Source of the DNA: an uncultured Oscillospiraceae bacterium
GTDB taxonomy: Bacteria; Bacillota; Clostridia; Oscillospirales; Ruminococcaceae
Assembly (NCBI GenBank): GCA_910583935.1
Contig: CAJTZM010000001.1
Location: 124,001-188,000 of the forward strand
DNA: 64,000 nt
Direction of reading: 5' to 3'
In this document: piece after piece, positions 41,590 to 51,024 of the stretch
How the letters are laid out: every line of letters begins with the position of its first letter
How positions within the stretch are numbered: position 1 is the stretch's first letter
Position numbers and translations under genes: made by a program
Notes under the pieces: generated by a model
The model's input: the letters and a program-made list of their open reading frames with translations, nothing else
Databases searched by the model: none
Told to the model about the DNA's origin: nothing

Positions 41590-42263
41590 TTTGTTCCCTG
41601 CCCTATTTTCTTTTTGATAATTGTCAGAATTGCCTGAACCGATTGTGCCAAATCCATTTTAGATGTATCAACTACAATGGCATCCGGTGCTTGACGAAGA
41701 GGAGATACTTTTCGGTTCATATCGTTTTCATCCCTTTTTATCAGGTCGGAAAGTACCGCCTGAAAGCTAACACTTTCCCCTTTTTTCCACAATTCGTCAA
41801 AACGGCGGCGAGCCCGTTCCTCCGTTGTGGCAGTCAGATAAATTTTTACCTGCGCGTTTGGAAGAACTACCGTACCAATATCCCGTCCGTCCATTATAAT
41901 ATTATTTTCCCGGGCAATATCCTGCTGTTGTGAGAATAGAAACTGCCGCACAGGTCCAATGGCTGAAACTAAGGACGCAGCGGCTGAAACCTGCGGTGTA
42001 CGCAGTTTGTCTGTCACGTTTTCTTTATTCAAATAAACCTGCTGCTCTTTGCCTTCGTAGCCAAAATGCACCTCAATTGCAGACAAGCGCTCGCAAACCG
42101 CTTTCTGGTCGGTAGGATCAATCCGATTTTTTAATATGTCATATGCAACTGCCCGATATAAAGCGCCAGTATCTACATATAAAAACCCAATTTCCTTTGC
42201 GGCCGCGCGGGAGATGGTGCTTTTTCCAGCTCCGGCAGGACCGTCTATCGCAACGGCAAACAT
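41586..42263 (-). CDS. cmk: Cytidylate kinase
   Basis: A 225-residue (d)CMP kinase. P-loop 'GPAGAGKST' is at residues 8-16. 'YVDTGALYRAVAYDI', 'DGRDIGTVVLPNAQVKIYLTA' and 'RRFDELWKKG' follow, all typical of the bacterial long type with its extra CMP-binding insert. The start ATG shares its last base region with the end of the preceding gene. It supplies CDP for DNA, RNA and phospholipid synthesis. Confidence 0.95.
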   Translation of the reverse strand: MFAVAIDGPAGAGKSTISRAAAKEIGFLYVDTGALYRAVAYDILKNRIDPTDQKAVCERLSAIEVHFGYEGKEQQVYLNKENVTDKLRTPQVSAAASLVSAIGPVRQFLFSQQQDIARENNIIMDGRDIGTVVLPNAQVKIYLTATTEERARRRFDELWKKGESVSFQAVLSDLIKRDENDMNRKVSPLRQAPDAIVVDTSKMDLAQSVQAILTIIKKKIGQGTK

Positions 42264-43507
42264 TATGATTTCCCCTTTCCTGCGCTTTTTCCAGCAACAA
42301 AACCGGTTGAAAATGCAATTTGCAGATTAAATCCACCCGTTTTTCCGTCAAGGTCTAATACTTCACCTGCAAAATATAGGCCGCGACATAATTTGGACTC
42401 CATTGTTTGAGGGATCACTTCTTTTACATTCACTCCGCCTGCGGTGACAATTGCTTCCTCAATGGGTAACAGTCTTTTAGGATGCAAAGGCAAATGCTTC
42501 ATCGTTTCAATCAGCTGATCGCGCTGTTCTTTAGTTATTTGATGCACCTTTTTATCCGGTGGAATCTGGGATAAGCGTATGACAGAAGAAATCATTTTGC
42601 GGGGAAGAAGCTCAGACAAAGCGTTAAAAAAATTCTTGTTTTGCCTTGCTTCAAAATCTCGTAGGATGCGTTGCTCCAACTGATTTTCATTTAGCGCAGG
42701 CTTCAAATCAATCTCCATAAAATAGGAGGTTAATTCTTTTTTTAGATAGGTGCTGGCGGTGAGCACCAGTGGTCCTGACACACCAAAATGGGTAAAAAGC
42801 ATCTCGCCTAATTCACTGTAAAGTGGTTTCTTTTTCCCTTTTTCCCATAAAGTCAGGGTGACGTTTTTTAGAGAAAGGCCCATGCAATCCCGGCACCAGT
42901 CCTCCTGTGTTTCGATAGGAATCAGGGATGGTCTGGGCGGCACGATGGTATGACCGGCTTGAGCGGCAAGGCAATATCCGTCTCCTGAAGACCCGGTCAA
43001 AGGATAACTTTTTCCTCCGGTTGCGATGATCACCTTTGAGGCTGCAAAGAAGTTTTTTTCCTCATCATAAACCCCGCAGACCAATCCGCCAGATGTTTCC
43101 AACCCGGTGATGCGCCTTTGTAGAAAAGTAACACCTGCTTTTTGCGCAAATGCTACCAATGCGTCCACGATATCTACAGCCTTGTCAGAAACAGGAAAAA
43201 CACGACCTCCCCGCTCGATCTTGAGAGGAACACCTAAGCTTTCCATCCATTTCATTGTTTGCTGCGGTGGAAATCGATGGATCGGCCCAAAAAGGAATTT
43301 ACGATTGTTGCAAACGTTTTGTAAGAAAGCTTCTTCACTGCAATGATTGGTCAAATTACAGCGGCCTTTCCCGGTAATCATCACCTTACGCGCCATGCGT
43401 GTGTTGCGCTCGATTAAAAGCACCTGCGCACCTTCTTTTGCCGCAGTTCCGCTGGCAATCAGGCCGGCAGCTCCGCCGCCTATGACAATCAGGTCAAATT
43501 GCTTCAT
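42263..43507 (-). CDS. BaiN/HI0933-family flavoprotein
   Basis: A 414-residue FAD-dependent oxidoreductase of the HI0933 family. The FAD-binding 'IVIGGGAAGLIASGTAA' is at the N-terminus, with 'GKGRCNLTN' and 'IIATGGKSYP', and a closing 'FAGEVLDLDGKTGGFNLQIAFSTG'. One relative (BaiN) has been linked to bile-acid 7-dehydroxylation, but most members are housekeeping proteins of unknown substrate, so no such role is claimed here. It overlaps rpiR and cmk by 1-4 bases. Confidence 0.88.
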   Translation of the reverse strand: MKQFDLIVIGGGAAGLIASGTAAKEGAQVLLIERNTRMARKVMITGKGRCNLTNHCSEEAFLQNVCNNRKFLFGPIHRFPPQQTMKWMESLGVPLKIERGGRVFPVSDKAVDIVDALVAFAQKAGVTFLQRRITGLETSGGLVCGVYDEEKNFFAASKVIIATGGKSYPLTGSSGDGYCLAAQAGHTIVPPRPSLIPIETQEDWCRDCMGLSLKNVTLTLWEKGKKKPLYSELGEMLFTHFGVSGPLVLTASTYLKKELTSYFMEIDLKPALNENQLEQRILRDFEARQNKNFFNALSELLPRKMISSVIRLSQIPPDKKVHQITKEQRDQLIETMKHLPLHPKRLLPIEEAIVTAGGVNVKEVIPQTMESKLCRGLYFAGEVLDLDGKTGGFNLQIAFSTGFVAGKSAGKGKS

Positions 43508-44376
43508 CGGTGAGGCTCCTCTATCTTCTCATATACACCATAATCATCCCAAATTTTCTCTAATCGCTCATAGATTATAGAAATTTCGTCCTTTTTTCGG
43601 ATACCAATCGCGACTATCAACGCATTAATCATACTCAGCGGCGCTACCAATGAATCGACAAATGAAGCCATATCACTGCGCGCTAAGAGAAGATGGTCCG
43701 CTACTTCGGCAATCGGAGACACTTCCGAATCTGTAATGGCAATTACCTTTGCATTGTTTTGCTTTGCAAAGGCAGCGGCATTTACAGTTCGCTTGGAATA
43801 GCGCGGGAACGTTATGCCGATAAATACGTCTCCTTCTTTAATGCGCATGATTTGCTCAAACATTTCACTGGTACTTGTGGTATTTACCAGCCGTACGCTG
43901 TCAAATATCTGATTAAAATAAAATCCTATAAAGCCGGATAAGGCCGAGGCGCTTCGTACGCCAAGAATGTAGATATTTTTGGCGCTGACAATTGTATCGA
44001 CCGCCTTTTCAAAATCTTCAACCGAAATTTTTTCCATTGTACGGCGGATTTTTTCAATATCCAAATTCAGCACCTTATGTAAAACATTAGTCTCTCCTAA
44101 TTGATCGCTTGTAACCTCCATACGCTGTACAGAGGTCAAACGGTTGCGGATCAATTCCTGCAGGGACCTTTGTAATTGTGGATATCCTTCAAATCCCAGT
44201 TCGGAGGCGAAGCGCACTACCGTTGATTCGCTTACGCCGACGGTTGTTCCCAATTTAGCCGCCGTCATAAAAGCGGCTTTATCATAGTGCTCCAGAATAT
44301 ACTGCGCAATTCGTTTTTGCCCTTTTGAAAATCCGGGCACCTGCTGTCTTATCGAATGAATCAAGTCCCTGCTCAT
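43504..44376 (-). CDS. MurR/RpiR-family transcriptional regulator
   Basis: A 290-residue regulator with an N-terminal helix-turn-helix domain (residues 1-78: 'FSKGQKRIAQYILEHYDKAAFMTAAKLGTTVGVSESTVVRFASELGF') and a C-terminal SIS sugar-phosphate-binding domain ('NIYILGVRSASALSGFIGFYFNQI'). Such proteins usually sense a phosphosugar. It heads the operon rpiR-baiN-cmk-plsC-ispH-rpsA, downstream of a near-consensus promoter. Its targets are not evident from the window, and the operon contains no sugar genes. Confidence 0.88.
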   Translation of the reverse strand: MSRDLIHSIRQQVPGFSKGQKRIAQYILEHYDKAAFMTAAKLGTTVGVSESTVVRFASELGFEGYPQLQRSLQELIRNRLTSVQRMEVTSDQLGETNVLHKVLNLDIEKIRRTMEKISVEDFEKAVDTIVSAKNIYILGVRSASALSGFIGFYFNQIFDSVRLVNTTSTSEMFEQIMRIKEGDVFIGITFPRYSKRTVNAAAFAKQNNAKVIAITDSEVSPIAEVADHLLLARSDMASFVDSLVAPLSMINALIVAIGIRKKDEISIIYERLEKIWDDYGVYEKIEEPHR

Positions 44377-44411
44377 GCTCTCACCTCTTTAAAATAAACC
44401 TATCCGCTACT

Positions 44412-44440
44412 ATTGTAGCTTTCTTAAGAAAAAAATGCAA
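44412..44440 (-). promoter_or_regulatory. Predicted sigma-A promoter of the rpiR-to-rpsA operon
   Basis: On the minus strand TTGCAT (44435-44440), a 17-base spacer and TACAAT (44412-44417), about 35 bases before the rpiR start. Confidence 0.68.
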
Positions 44441-44480
44441 GAGAATTTGCAGGAGATTCATTTTTATTCGTCATTTATGT

Positions 44481-44515
44481 AAAAAGGATAGCCTTTGTAG
44501 ACGGCTATCCTTTTT
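44481..44515. terminator. Terminator after spoVG
   Basis: Arms aaaaaggatagcc (44481-44493) and ggctatccttttt (44503-44515) pair perfectly. It directly follows the spoVG stop on the minus strand, and T-runs are present in both directions. Confidence 0.85.
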
Positions 44516-44516
44516 C

Positions 44517-44816
44517 TTACCAGCGGTTTTTTCCTCCATTTTCCGCGTAGGCTTCTTGTTGAGAAAGATGCTTATGATATTCTTCTAAAATGAGGCCTTC
44601 TAATGTTTTTCGCCCTTCCATGGTAATGGGATGAACGATGTCGCGGAATACACCGTTATCGTCCTTTCTGCTTGGCATTGCTACAAATAGCCGCTCGCTC
44701 CCCTCAATAACTTTAATATCATGTACAGCCAGATCCTGGTCAATTGTCACAGATACTAACGCTTTGAGTTTTCCCTCTTCATAGGTTTTTCTGATTCGGA
44801 TGTCTGTTACATTCAT
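44517..44816 (-). CDS. spoVG: Septation/sporulation regulator SpoVG
   Basis: A 99-residue SpoVG: 'MNVTDIRIRKTYEEGKL' start, 'VTIDQDLAVHDIKVIEG', and the highly conserved 'FVAMPSRKDDNGVFRDIVHPIT'. It is a small nucleic-acid-binding protein affecting asymmetric septation, cortex and other stationary-phase traits. The start ATG follows aaggaggg on the minus strand. It is divergent from murC with about 100 bases between; a sigma-H promoter, usual for this gene, could not be read with confidence. Confidence 0.95.
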   Translation of the reverse strand: MNVTDIRIRKTYEEGKLKALVSVTIDQDLAVHDIKVIEGSERLFVAMPSRKDDNGVFRDIVHPITMEGRKTLEGLILEEYHKHLSQQEAYAENGGKNRW

Positions 44817-44917
44817 CGTGATTTTCCCTCCTTGTTGATGTTTTTAGTATGGAACAAAGGAAAAACCTTATGCAGTCTGAAAAAATCTTTGTAAATTTTT
44901 TAAAAGGTGTTTATTTT

Positions 44918-46348
44918 ATGTTGATGAAGCAATATAATAAACATACGGATTCTACATTTTTAGGGGGCTTATTTGTGTGCGGCAGCTATGAAGAGATCTT
45001 AAAAAGCAAGAAACACTTTCATTTTATCGGAATTGGCGGATCCGGTATGTTTCCACTTGTACAGATCCTTCACCAAAAGGGCTGTTATATTACCGGATCG
45101 GACAACAACGAAACGGATACGGTCGAGTATGAGCGCAACGTGCTGGGAATCCCTGTTTTTATTGGCCATGACCCAGCACATTTAGATGGAGCAGACTGCG
45201 TCGTCTATACTGCTGCTGTTTCTAAAGAGAACCCTGAGCTGGCTGCTGCGTTCGCCTCTGGTGTATTGGTTTTGGAACGGGCAAAACTGCTGGGACTCAT
45301 TACCCAGGATTACCATAACGCAATCTGCGTTTCCGGTACTCATGGGAAAACGACGACTTCTTCTATGATTACGCAGATTTTACTTAGCGCCGGCTTAGAC
45401 CCTTCGGTTGTAATCGGCGGTAAGCTGCCTTTGCTGCACGGCAGCGGGCGGGTTGGCAAAAAGGACTTGATGGTCTGCGAAGCCTGCGAGTTCAACGATC
45501 ATTTTTTGGAATTATCCCCTGATATATCGGTTATCCTCAATATCGATGCGGATCACTTGGAGTATTTTGGAACTTTGGAAAATATTATCCACTCGTTTCG
45601 TAAGTTTGCGGAAAAAACAAGCCGTACTCTGATTGTCAACGCCGACGATGAAAATACAAAGAGAGCGATTGAAGGACTGACGGAAAAAGAAATCATCACC
45701 TTTGGGTCAGGCTCCTCCTGTGATTATTATCCGACCCAGATCTCTTACCATCCACAAGGGAAAACGGTTTTTACCCTCATGCATCGGGGAGAAAAAATAG
45801 CGGATATTTCCCTCTCTGTTCCTGGAAAACACAATATCTTAAACGCTGTCGCCGCCTGCGCCGCCTGTTTGAAAGCAGGCGCTTCTCCCCAACAGCTCTC
45901 TGAAACCCTCAGCGATTTTCATGGGGCCAAACGTCGGTTCGAAATTTTAGGAGAGAAAAACGGGATTACTATTGCCGACGATTACGCGCACCATCCAACT
46001 GAATTGGAGGCAACTTTAAAAGCCGCAAAGGAAATGCACTTCCGGCAGGTCTGGGCAGTGTTTCAACCTTTTACTTTTTCGCGCACAAAGATTCTGCTTG
46101 ACGATTTTGCCCGGGTACTTCCGATCGCCGACCAGGTCGTTCTTGCCCCGATTATGGGAGGGAGAGAAAAAAATGAATATGGTATTTCTTCTGAGGATTT
46201 GGCGAAAAAGGTGCCTGGGACAATTTGCCTTCCCTCTTTTGAAAGCATCACAGAGTATGTGTTGTCTCATGCGCGGCCAGGGGATTTAGTAATTACACTA
46301 GGTTGCGGCGACATCAATAAATGCTCTAAAATGATGATGAAAAGGTAA
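44918..46348 (+). CDS. murC: UDP-N-acetylmuramate-L-alanine ligase
   Basis: A 476-residue Mur ligase adding L-Ala to UDP-MurNAc. It has an N-terminal Rossmann domain ('HFIGIGGSGMFPLVQILHQKG'), the ATP loop 'SGTHGKTTTSSM', 'CEACEFNDHFLELSPDISVILNIDADHLEYFG', and the C-terminal ligand domain ('DDYAHHPTELEATL'). The frame is open from 44849, but ATG 44918, with aaaggtg 8 bases upstream, is preferred. About 25 residues still precede the usual family start, so a shorter form beginning further in is possible. It is monocistronic and ends at a terminator. Confidence 0.94.
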   Translation: MLMKQYNKHTDSTFLGGLFVCGSYEEILKSKKHFHFIGIGGSGMFPLVQILHQKGCYITGSDNNETDTVEYERNVLGIPVFIGHDPAHLDGADCVVYTAAVSKENPELAAAFASGVLVLERAKLLGLITQDYHNAICVSGTHGKTTTSSMITQILLSAGLDPSVVIGGKLPLLHGSGRVGKKDLMVCEACEFNDHFLELSPDISVILNIDADHLEYFGTLENIIHSFRKFAEKTSRTLIVNADDENTKRAIEGLTEKEIITFGSGSSCDYYPTQISYHPQGKTVFTLMHRGEKIADISLSVPGKHNILNAVAACAACLKAGASPQQLSETLSDFHGAKRRFEILGEKNGITIADDYAHHPTELEATLKAAKEMHFRQVWAVFQPFTFSRTKILLDDFARVLPIADQVVLAPIMGGREKNEYGISSEDLAKKVPGTICLPSFESITEYVLSHARPGDLVITLGCGDINKCSKMMMKR

Positions 46349-46387
46349 ACATTTTTTGATTTTTAAGGAAAATAAGTGGTTTTATAA

Positions 46388-46423
46388 AAAAGAAAAAGGG
46401 TGCATACGCGCCCTTTTTCTTTT
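46388..46423. terminator. Bidirectional terminator between murC and the M42 peptidase
   Basis: Arms aaaagaaaaaggg (46388-46400) and ccctttttctttt (46411-46423) around a 10-base loop, serving two convergent genes. Confidence 0.8.
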
Positions 46424-46448
46424 ATTGACATGCAAAACCAACTAGTTT

Positions 46449-47486
46449 TTAGCAGCCCAGATAAGCCAAAAGTAGCTGGATCGTATTTTCCAGTCCTTTA
46501 TAGTGTGTTCGTTCCATACCGTGAGACGCATGGACGCCTGGACCGATTAACGCTCCCTTAACATCGTTGCCCGCAGACCAAGCGGCACCGACATCCGAAC
46601 CGTAACGGGGATAGATATCTACTGCGTACTGTAAATCCTTTTCCTGCGCTAAGGATACCAGCCGGCTGACCATTTCGTAATCGTAAGGCCCATGAGAATC
46701 CTTTGCACAAATCGAAACATCATATTCTGTACAGCTCAAGTCGTCACCGATACAGCCCATATCCACAGCCAGCAGTTCTGTGCAGTCCGGCGGAAGATAA
46801 GCGGCGCCATGTCCGGTTTCTTCATAAACGGAAAAGAAAAACACAGTATTGTATTGAGGCCGCAGATTCTGATCCCGCAAAATTTTTAAAACCGTCAATA
46901 GACAGGCGGCGCTTCCTTTATCGTCGATAAACCGGGATTTTAAAAAGCCGCTGGAAGTAATTTCAGTTTTAGGATCGATAAAAATATAATCGCCGGGGGC
47001 AATTCCCAGATTTTCTACATCTTCTTTTTTTGATACCTCTTCGTCAATGCGAACAGCCATATTGGCGTCGTCTCGGGTCCTGGTGGAAGCATCCCCAAAA
47101 ACATGCGCCGCCGGACTCAAGCTTAAAATCGTACCTGTGTGAATGTTCCCTTCACGGGTAAGGATCTTGCAGTATTCTCCGTCAAGTGTTGGCAGAATCG
47201 GACCGCCAACCGGTGTAAACTTGATCATACCATTTGCCGTGATAGAGCGAACCATTGCACCAAGCGTATCCACATGAGCGGAAACCGCCACCCTTTTGCT
47301 GCTGTCCCGTCCGGGTATACAGACCATACCACACCCTTTAACCGTCCTTTCGAAACCAAAATCAAGGCTCTGCGCAACCTGACCGATTGCATCAATGACT
47401 TTAGCGGTATAGCCTGTAGGGCTGTCGATTCCCAAAAGTAGCTTAGCATAGGTAAAAAGATCGTGCTGATATTGTTGCAGCTTCAT
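46449..47486 (-). CDS. M42-family aminopeptidase / glutamyl aminopeptidase-like
   Basis: A 345-residue co-catalytic metallopeptidase of the M42/PepA-type (FrvX, YsdC). The metal motifs are 'SAHVDTLG', 'RFIDDKGSAACL', 'YEETGHGAA' (catalytic Glu-Glu) and 'AVDMGCIGDD'. It forms large tetrahedral particles that degrade peptides in the cytosol. The start ATG 47486 follows a promoter and gaggag; in-frame codons upstream of it run through that promoter and are rejected. It is separated from lysC by a terminator, so it is a single-gene unit. Confidence 0.88.
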   Translation of the reverse strand: MKLQQYQHDLFTYAKLLLGIDSPTGYTAKVIDAIGQVAQSLDFGFERTVKGCGMVCIPGRDSSKRVAVSAHVDTLGAMVRSITANGMIKFTPVGGPILPTLDGEYCKILTREGNIHTGTILSLSPAAHVFGDASTRTRDDANMAVRIDEEVSKKEDVENLGIAPGDYIFIDPKTEITSSGFLKSRFIDDKGSAACLLTVLKILRDQNLRPQYNTVFFFSVYEETGHGAAYLPPDCTELLAVDMGCIGDDLSCTEYDVSICAKDSHGPYDYEMVSRLVSLAQEKDLQYAVDIYPRYGSDVGAAWSAGNDVKGALIGPGVHASHGMERTHYKGLENTIQLLLAYLGC

Positions 47487-47513
47487 TGTACTTCCACTCC
47501 TCTCATCGTTTCC

Positions 47514-47543
47514 AGTATACACAAAATAACCACCCGATTGCAA
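47514..47543 (-). promoter_or_regulatory. Predicted sigma-A promoter of the M42 peptidase
   Basis: On the minus strand TTGCAA (47538-47543), an 18-base spacer and TATACT (47514-47519). Confidence 0.6.
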
Positions 47544-47566
47544 CCAATCTAACAAAATGACCACAC

Positions 47567-47608
47567 AAAAACGGCTATGGCAACAAGCGTGTTCCATAGT
47601 CGTTTTTT
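47567..47608 (-). terminator. Terminator after lysC
   Basis: Arms acggctatgg (47571-47580) and ccatagtcgt (47594-47603) with one G-T pair, bounded by A and T runs. It ends the pheB-hom-thrB-lysC operon. Confidence 0.75.
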
Positions 47609-47622
47609 AAATGGAGAGATTT

Positions 47623-48840
47623 TTATCGAGGCAGATCGGCAAAAAAAGCGTCATGTATCGCTGTTACAGCACGAGCTGAATCTTTTAGATCAATCAAAAC
47701 TGAAATTTTGATTTCACTGGTGGAAATCATCTGAATATTGATATGGGCGTCCATCAAAGCCTCAAACATTTTTGCGGCGACGCCGGGATTGCTCTGCATA
47801 CCAGCGCCGACTACCGAAACCTTGGAAATGTCCTCCGACCGCTCGATCGACTGGAAGCAAAGTACTTCTTTGAGCGATTTAACGACTTTGACGGCTTCTT
47901 CTGAATTCCCTTTGGACACGGTAAAGCTGATGTCCTTTGTCCCATCCCGGCCGATCGATTGCAAAATAATATCCACATCAATTTTTTTCGAAGCCAATGT
48001 AGAAAACAGCCGGAAAGCAATACCGGGATTATCTGGTACGCCAACAACCGAAATCCGAGCGACGTCATCATCCCTTGCCACACCTTTGATTAACATTTTT
48101 TCCACGTCTGTTGCCTCCTTAACCTTTGTTCCAGGTTTCCTCTCCAGGCTGGAAACCACTTCAAGGTTTACATTATATTTTTTCGCCATTTCTACCGACC
48201 GATTGTGCAGGACATTTGCCCCAAGACTGGCCAGCTCCAGCATCTCGTCATATGTAATTTCATCCAGCTTTCTTGCGTTTGGAGCAATGCGGGGATCAGC
48301 GGTATAAACGCCGTCAACATCGGTAAAAATCTGACATAAATCAGCGTGAAATACCGCTGCTAAAGCTACCGCACTGGTATCTGAGCCGCCACGCCCAAGC
48401 GTTGTAATGTTATCATAGCGATTGATTCCCTGAAATCCCGCGACGATAACAATATTATGTTTTTCAATTTCATTTTCTATCCGTTCCTTTTCAATCCGGC
48501 GGATACGGGCTTTGCTATGGTTTGAATCGGTGATAAATCCAGCCTGCGGACCAGTCAAAGAGATGACTGGATATCCAAGCTTTTCGATAGCCATGGCCAG
48601 TAGCGCAATAGAGATTTGTTCACCTGTAGAAAGAAGCACGTCCATTTCCCGTTTGGAAGGATTTGGATTAATCTGTGCCGCTTTTTCGATCAGATCATCG
48701 GTCGTATCCCCCTGCGCAGAAACGACTACAATTACATCGTTGCCTTTGTCATAAGCTTCTGTAACGATATGCGCAACGTTAAATACCCGCTCAGTGTTGG
48801 CAACCGATGAACCGCCGAATTTTTGAACGATTAGACTCAT
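47623..48840 (-). CDS. lysC: Aspartate kinase
   Basis: A 405-residue aspartokinase, phosphorylating aspartate at the head of the Lys/Thr/Met pathway. The 'VQKFGGSSVA' start, 'GRGGSDTSAVALAA' and 'FTDVDGVYTADPR' mark the kinase domain. Two ACT repeats at about residues 265-400 bind the feedback amino acid. It is last in the operon pheB-hom-thrB-lysC. No lysine riboswitch is present, so control by threonine or at operon level is more likely than by lysine. Confidence 0.95.
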   Translation of the reverse strand: MSLIVQKFGGSSVANTERVFNVAHIVTEAYDKGNDVIVVVSAQGDTTDDLIEKAAQINPNPSKREMDVLLSTGEQISIALLAMAIEKLGYPVISLTGPQAGFITDSNHSKARIRRIEKERIENEIEKHNIVIVAGFQGINRYDNITTLGRGGSDTSAVALAAVFHADLCQIFTDVDGVYTADPRIAPNARKLDEITYDEMLELASLGANVLHNRSVEMAKKYNVNLEVVSSLERKPGTKVKEATDVEKMLIKGVARDDDVARISVVGVPDNPGIAFRLFSTLASKKIDVDIILQSIGRDGTKDISFTVSKGNSEEAVKVVKSLKEVLCFQSIERSEDISKVSVVGAGMQSNPGVAAKMFEALMDAHINIQMISTSEIKISVLIDLKDSARAVTAIHDAFFADLPR

Positions 48841-48853
48841 GTTTTCGTACCCC

Positions 48854-49747
48854 CTATTCTTCTAATACACGAGCCCCCACATTGGTGACGGACAGCTCAT
48901 GAATTCTCCACTGCTTCAGACCTAATTGGTCGCAGCCTGCGCGAATCTGTTGGACAAAATCTTTTTTTTCTGCGCTTACAATTGCCATAAGCGTAGAACC
49001 GGAACCGCTGATATATATGGCATAAGCCCCAAGCTGGTAGGCCAAATCGAACACCTCATGGGCGCCGTTGATGAGCGAGAGACGGTATGGCTGATGCAGA
49101 CGGTCGTCACAGGCGATTTTTAAATTGTTGTAGTTTCCGGAATAAAGGGAAACCGACATCAGCGCCGATCGTGAAAGATTAAAAACAGCGTCTTTGTGGG
49201 AAACATCTCTTGGCAGCGCCTGACGGGCAAAAGAGGTTTTTAGCGGAAAATCCGGAACGATGGCCACAAACCGAAGATCCTGCGCAATGGCCTGCTTAAC
49301 ATAATAAACCTTCCCCTTTTCCAGCACGGCGGTGACCAATCCGCCTAACAGCGCTGGCGCCGCATTATCCGGATGTCCCTCCATTGTAGCGGCGATATTT
49401 ACAAGCTCCTGCTGACATAAGGGCTCTCCTAAAAGATGGTTCGCGCCTACAATGCCGCCTACAATACAGGCAGACGAGCTTCCTAATCCCCGGGCAATAG
49501 GGATTTGGTTCTTCTGCCGGATTTTCATCCCTTTAAAAGGTCTGCCGCACAGATCATAGATATATTGGATACTTTGATACACCAGATTGGATTCATCCAA
49601 GGGAATCTGGGTATCATCCATCGCTTGGATATCAAGATGGTCCGATTCTTCCAGTTCAATCGAATTATACATTGTAACTGCCAGACCTAATGAGTCAAAG
49701 CCTGAACCGATGTTGGCGCTGGTGGCAGGAATCTGCACTTTTATCAT
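48854..49747 (-). CDS. thrB: Homoserine kinase
   Basis: A 297-residue GHMP-family kinase that makes O-phosphohomoserine. It has 'VQIPATSANIGSGFDSLGLAV' at the start, the ATP loop 'PIARGLGSSSACIVGG', and 'HPDNAAPALLGG'. ATG 49747, preceded by aaagga, gives the normal start; upstream in-frame codons lie in the end of hom. It lies between hom and lysC. Threonine synthase and aspartate-semialdehyde dehydrogenase genes are not in the window. Confidence 0.95.
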   Translation of the reverse strand: MIKVQIPATSANIGSGFDSLGLAVTMYNSIELEESDHLDIQAMDDTQIPLDESNLVYQSIQYIYDLCGRPFKGMKIRQKNQIPIARGLGSSSACIVGGIVGANHLLGEPLCQQELVNIAATMEGHPDNAAPALLGGLVTAVLEKGKVYYVKQAIAQDLRFVAIVPDFPLKTSFARQALPRDVSHKDAVFNLSRSALMSVSLYSGNYNNLKIACDDRLHQPYRLSLINGAHEVFDLAYQLGAYAIYISGSGSTLMAIVSAEKKDFVQQIRAGCDQLGLKQWRIHELSVTNVGARVLEE

Positions 49748-49769
49748 ATGTTTTTTTCCTTTCGTTGGT

Positions 49770-50999
49770 TTATGCCAGCAGTCGGATTTTTCCCAGAATT
49801 TCGGTTTGGCCGCCAAGTTTCTGTTCGATAGCGGCTGCACGCGCCTGCAGCATACATCCGGTCAGAAACGCGATCTCATCAGCCGGCTGGCCTTTGCGGG
49901 AAAGAAATGTGAGCGGTCCCCAAAGCTCCTCTGCTTTTTTGGGAGAAATCGAGCCACGCAGCCGGTAATAAAAGGCGTTTTCGTATGTTGAGATATCCGC
50001 AACACTATCCGCATTCGAATCCTCCCAGGTTAGCGAAAGACTTGTATGAGAAGATTTCGCGATATGGACGATATCCGCAACTACGGCGGAGGCAGTCGGC
50101 AGCTTGCCAGCGCCTTTCCCGTAGAACAATACTTCTCCGGCAGCATCGCCTTTTATCAGCACACCGTTAAAAACATCGTCGATGCCGGACAGTTGATTGT
50201 CAATCGGGACAAAGGCCGGACTTACCAGCACACAGCATTTATCCTTTGAAAGTCGTTTTGCCTGCCCGATTAGTTTGATCGCATAGCCGGCATTTTTGGC
50301 ATATTCTACATCCTCTAGTGTAATTTTGGAGATTCCTTCGGTGTACACCTCTCGAGGATAAATTTGCCTTCCAAATGCCAACGATGCTAAAATACAGATT
50401 TTTCGACAGGCATCGACCCCATCCACATCGGCCGATGGATCCTTTTCCGCATAGCCCAGCTTCTGAGCCAAAAGCAGCGCATCTTGAAAAGTCATCTGTT
50501 CTTTGATCATCTTGGTGAGAATAAAATTAGTAGTGCCGTTTAAAATGCCATAAATCTCATCAATTTGGTTGGCGGCAAGACACAGATGCATTGGCCGTAT
50601 AATTGGGATACCTCCGCCTACGCTGGCCTCAAAAAAGAAGTTTACATTTTTTTCCTTTGCCAGCCGCAACAATTCGGAACCCTTTTCTGCCACCAGCTCT
50701 TTATTAGATGTAACCACGCTTTTGCCTTTTTCCAAACACGCTTTTACAAATTCGTAAGCAGGATGCAGCCCCCCCATTGCTTCTACCACAATTTGAATGG
50801 CCGAGTCGGATACAATTTCATTGAAATCTTTTGTAAACCGATCAGCATATGGCGTATCGGGAAAATCACGAAGGTCCAAAATTTTGGCACAGGATAAGGT
50901 CTCTCCTGCCTTGTGTTCAAGCTCTCTGCTTTTATCCTCCAATAACTCCGCAACGCCAGAGCCTACCACACCGTGCCCCATAAGCGCTATTTTTATCAA
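49770..50999 (-). CDS. hom: Homoserine dehydrogenase
   Basis: A 409-residue enzyme reducing aspartate semialdehyde to homoserine. It has the NAD(P)-binding 'IALMGHGVVGSGVAELL' at the start, 'EASVGGGIPIIRPM', 'GILNGTTNFILTKM' and 'GYAEKDPSADVDGVDACRK'. A C-terminal ACT-like domain ('ISPKKAEELWGPLTFLSRKG') probably senses threonine. I use TTG 50999, which has gggaggcg about 6 bases upstream; the in-frame TTG at 51041 lies inside the preceding gene. It is the second gene of its operon. Confidence 0.94.
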   Translation of the reverse strand: MIKIALMGHGVVGSGVAELLEDKSRELEHKAGETLSCAKILDLRDFPDTPYADRFTKDFNEIVSDSAIQIVVEAMGGLHPAYEFVKACLEKGKSVVTSNKELVAEKGSELLRLAKEKNVNFFFEASVGGGIPIIRPMHLCLAANQIDEIYGILNGTTNFILTKMIKEQMTFQDALLLAQKLGYAEKDPSADVDGVDACRKICILASLAFGRQIYPREVYTEGISKITLEDVEYAKNAGYAIKLIGQAKRLSKDKCCVLVSPAFVPIDNQLSGIDDVFNGVLIKGDAAGEVLFYGKGAGKLPTASAVVADIVHIAKSSHTSLSLTWEDSNADSVADISTYENAFYYRLRGSISPKKAEELWGPLTFLSRKGQPADEIAFLTGCMLQARAAAIEQKLGGQTEILGKIRLLA

Positions 51000-51024
51000 T
51001 TTTTCCGCCTCCCTAGTTTGTTTA

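Noticed and set aside
47738..48307. 189-codon frame antisense to lysC
   Set aside because: Lies wholly within lysC on the opposite strand, low complexity in Ser/Thr/Leu, no RBS or family match.
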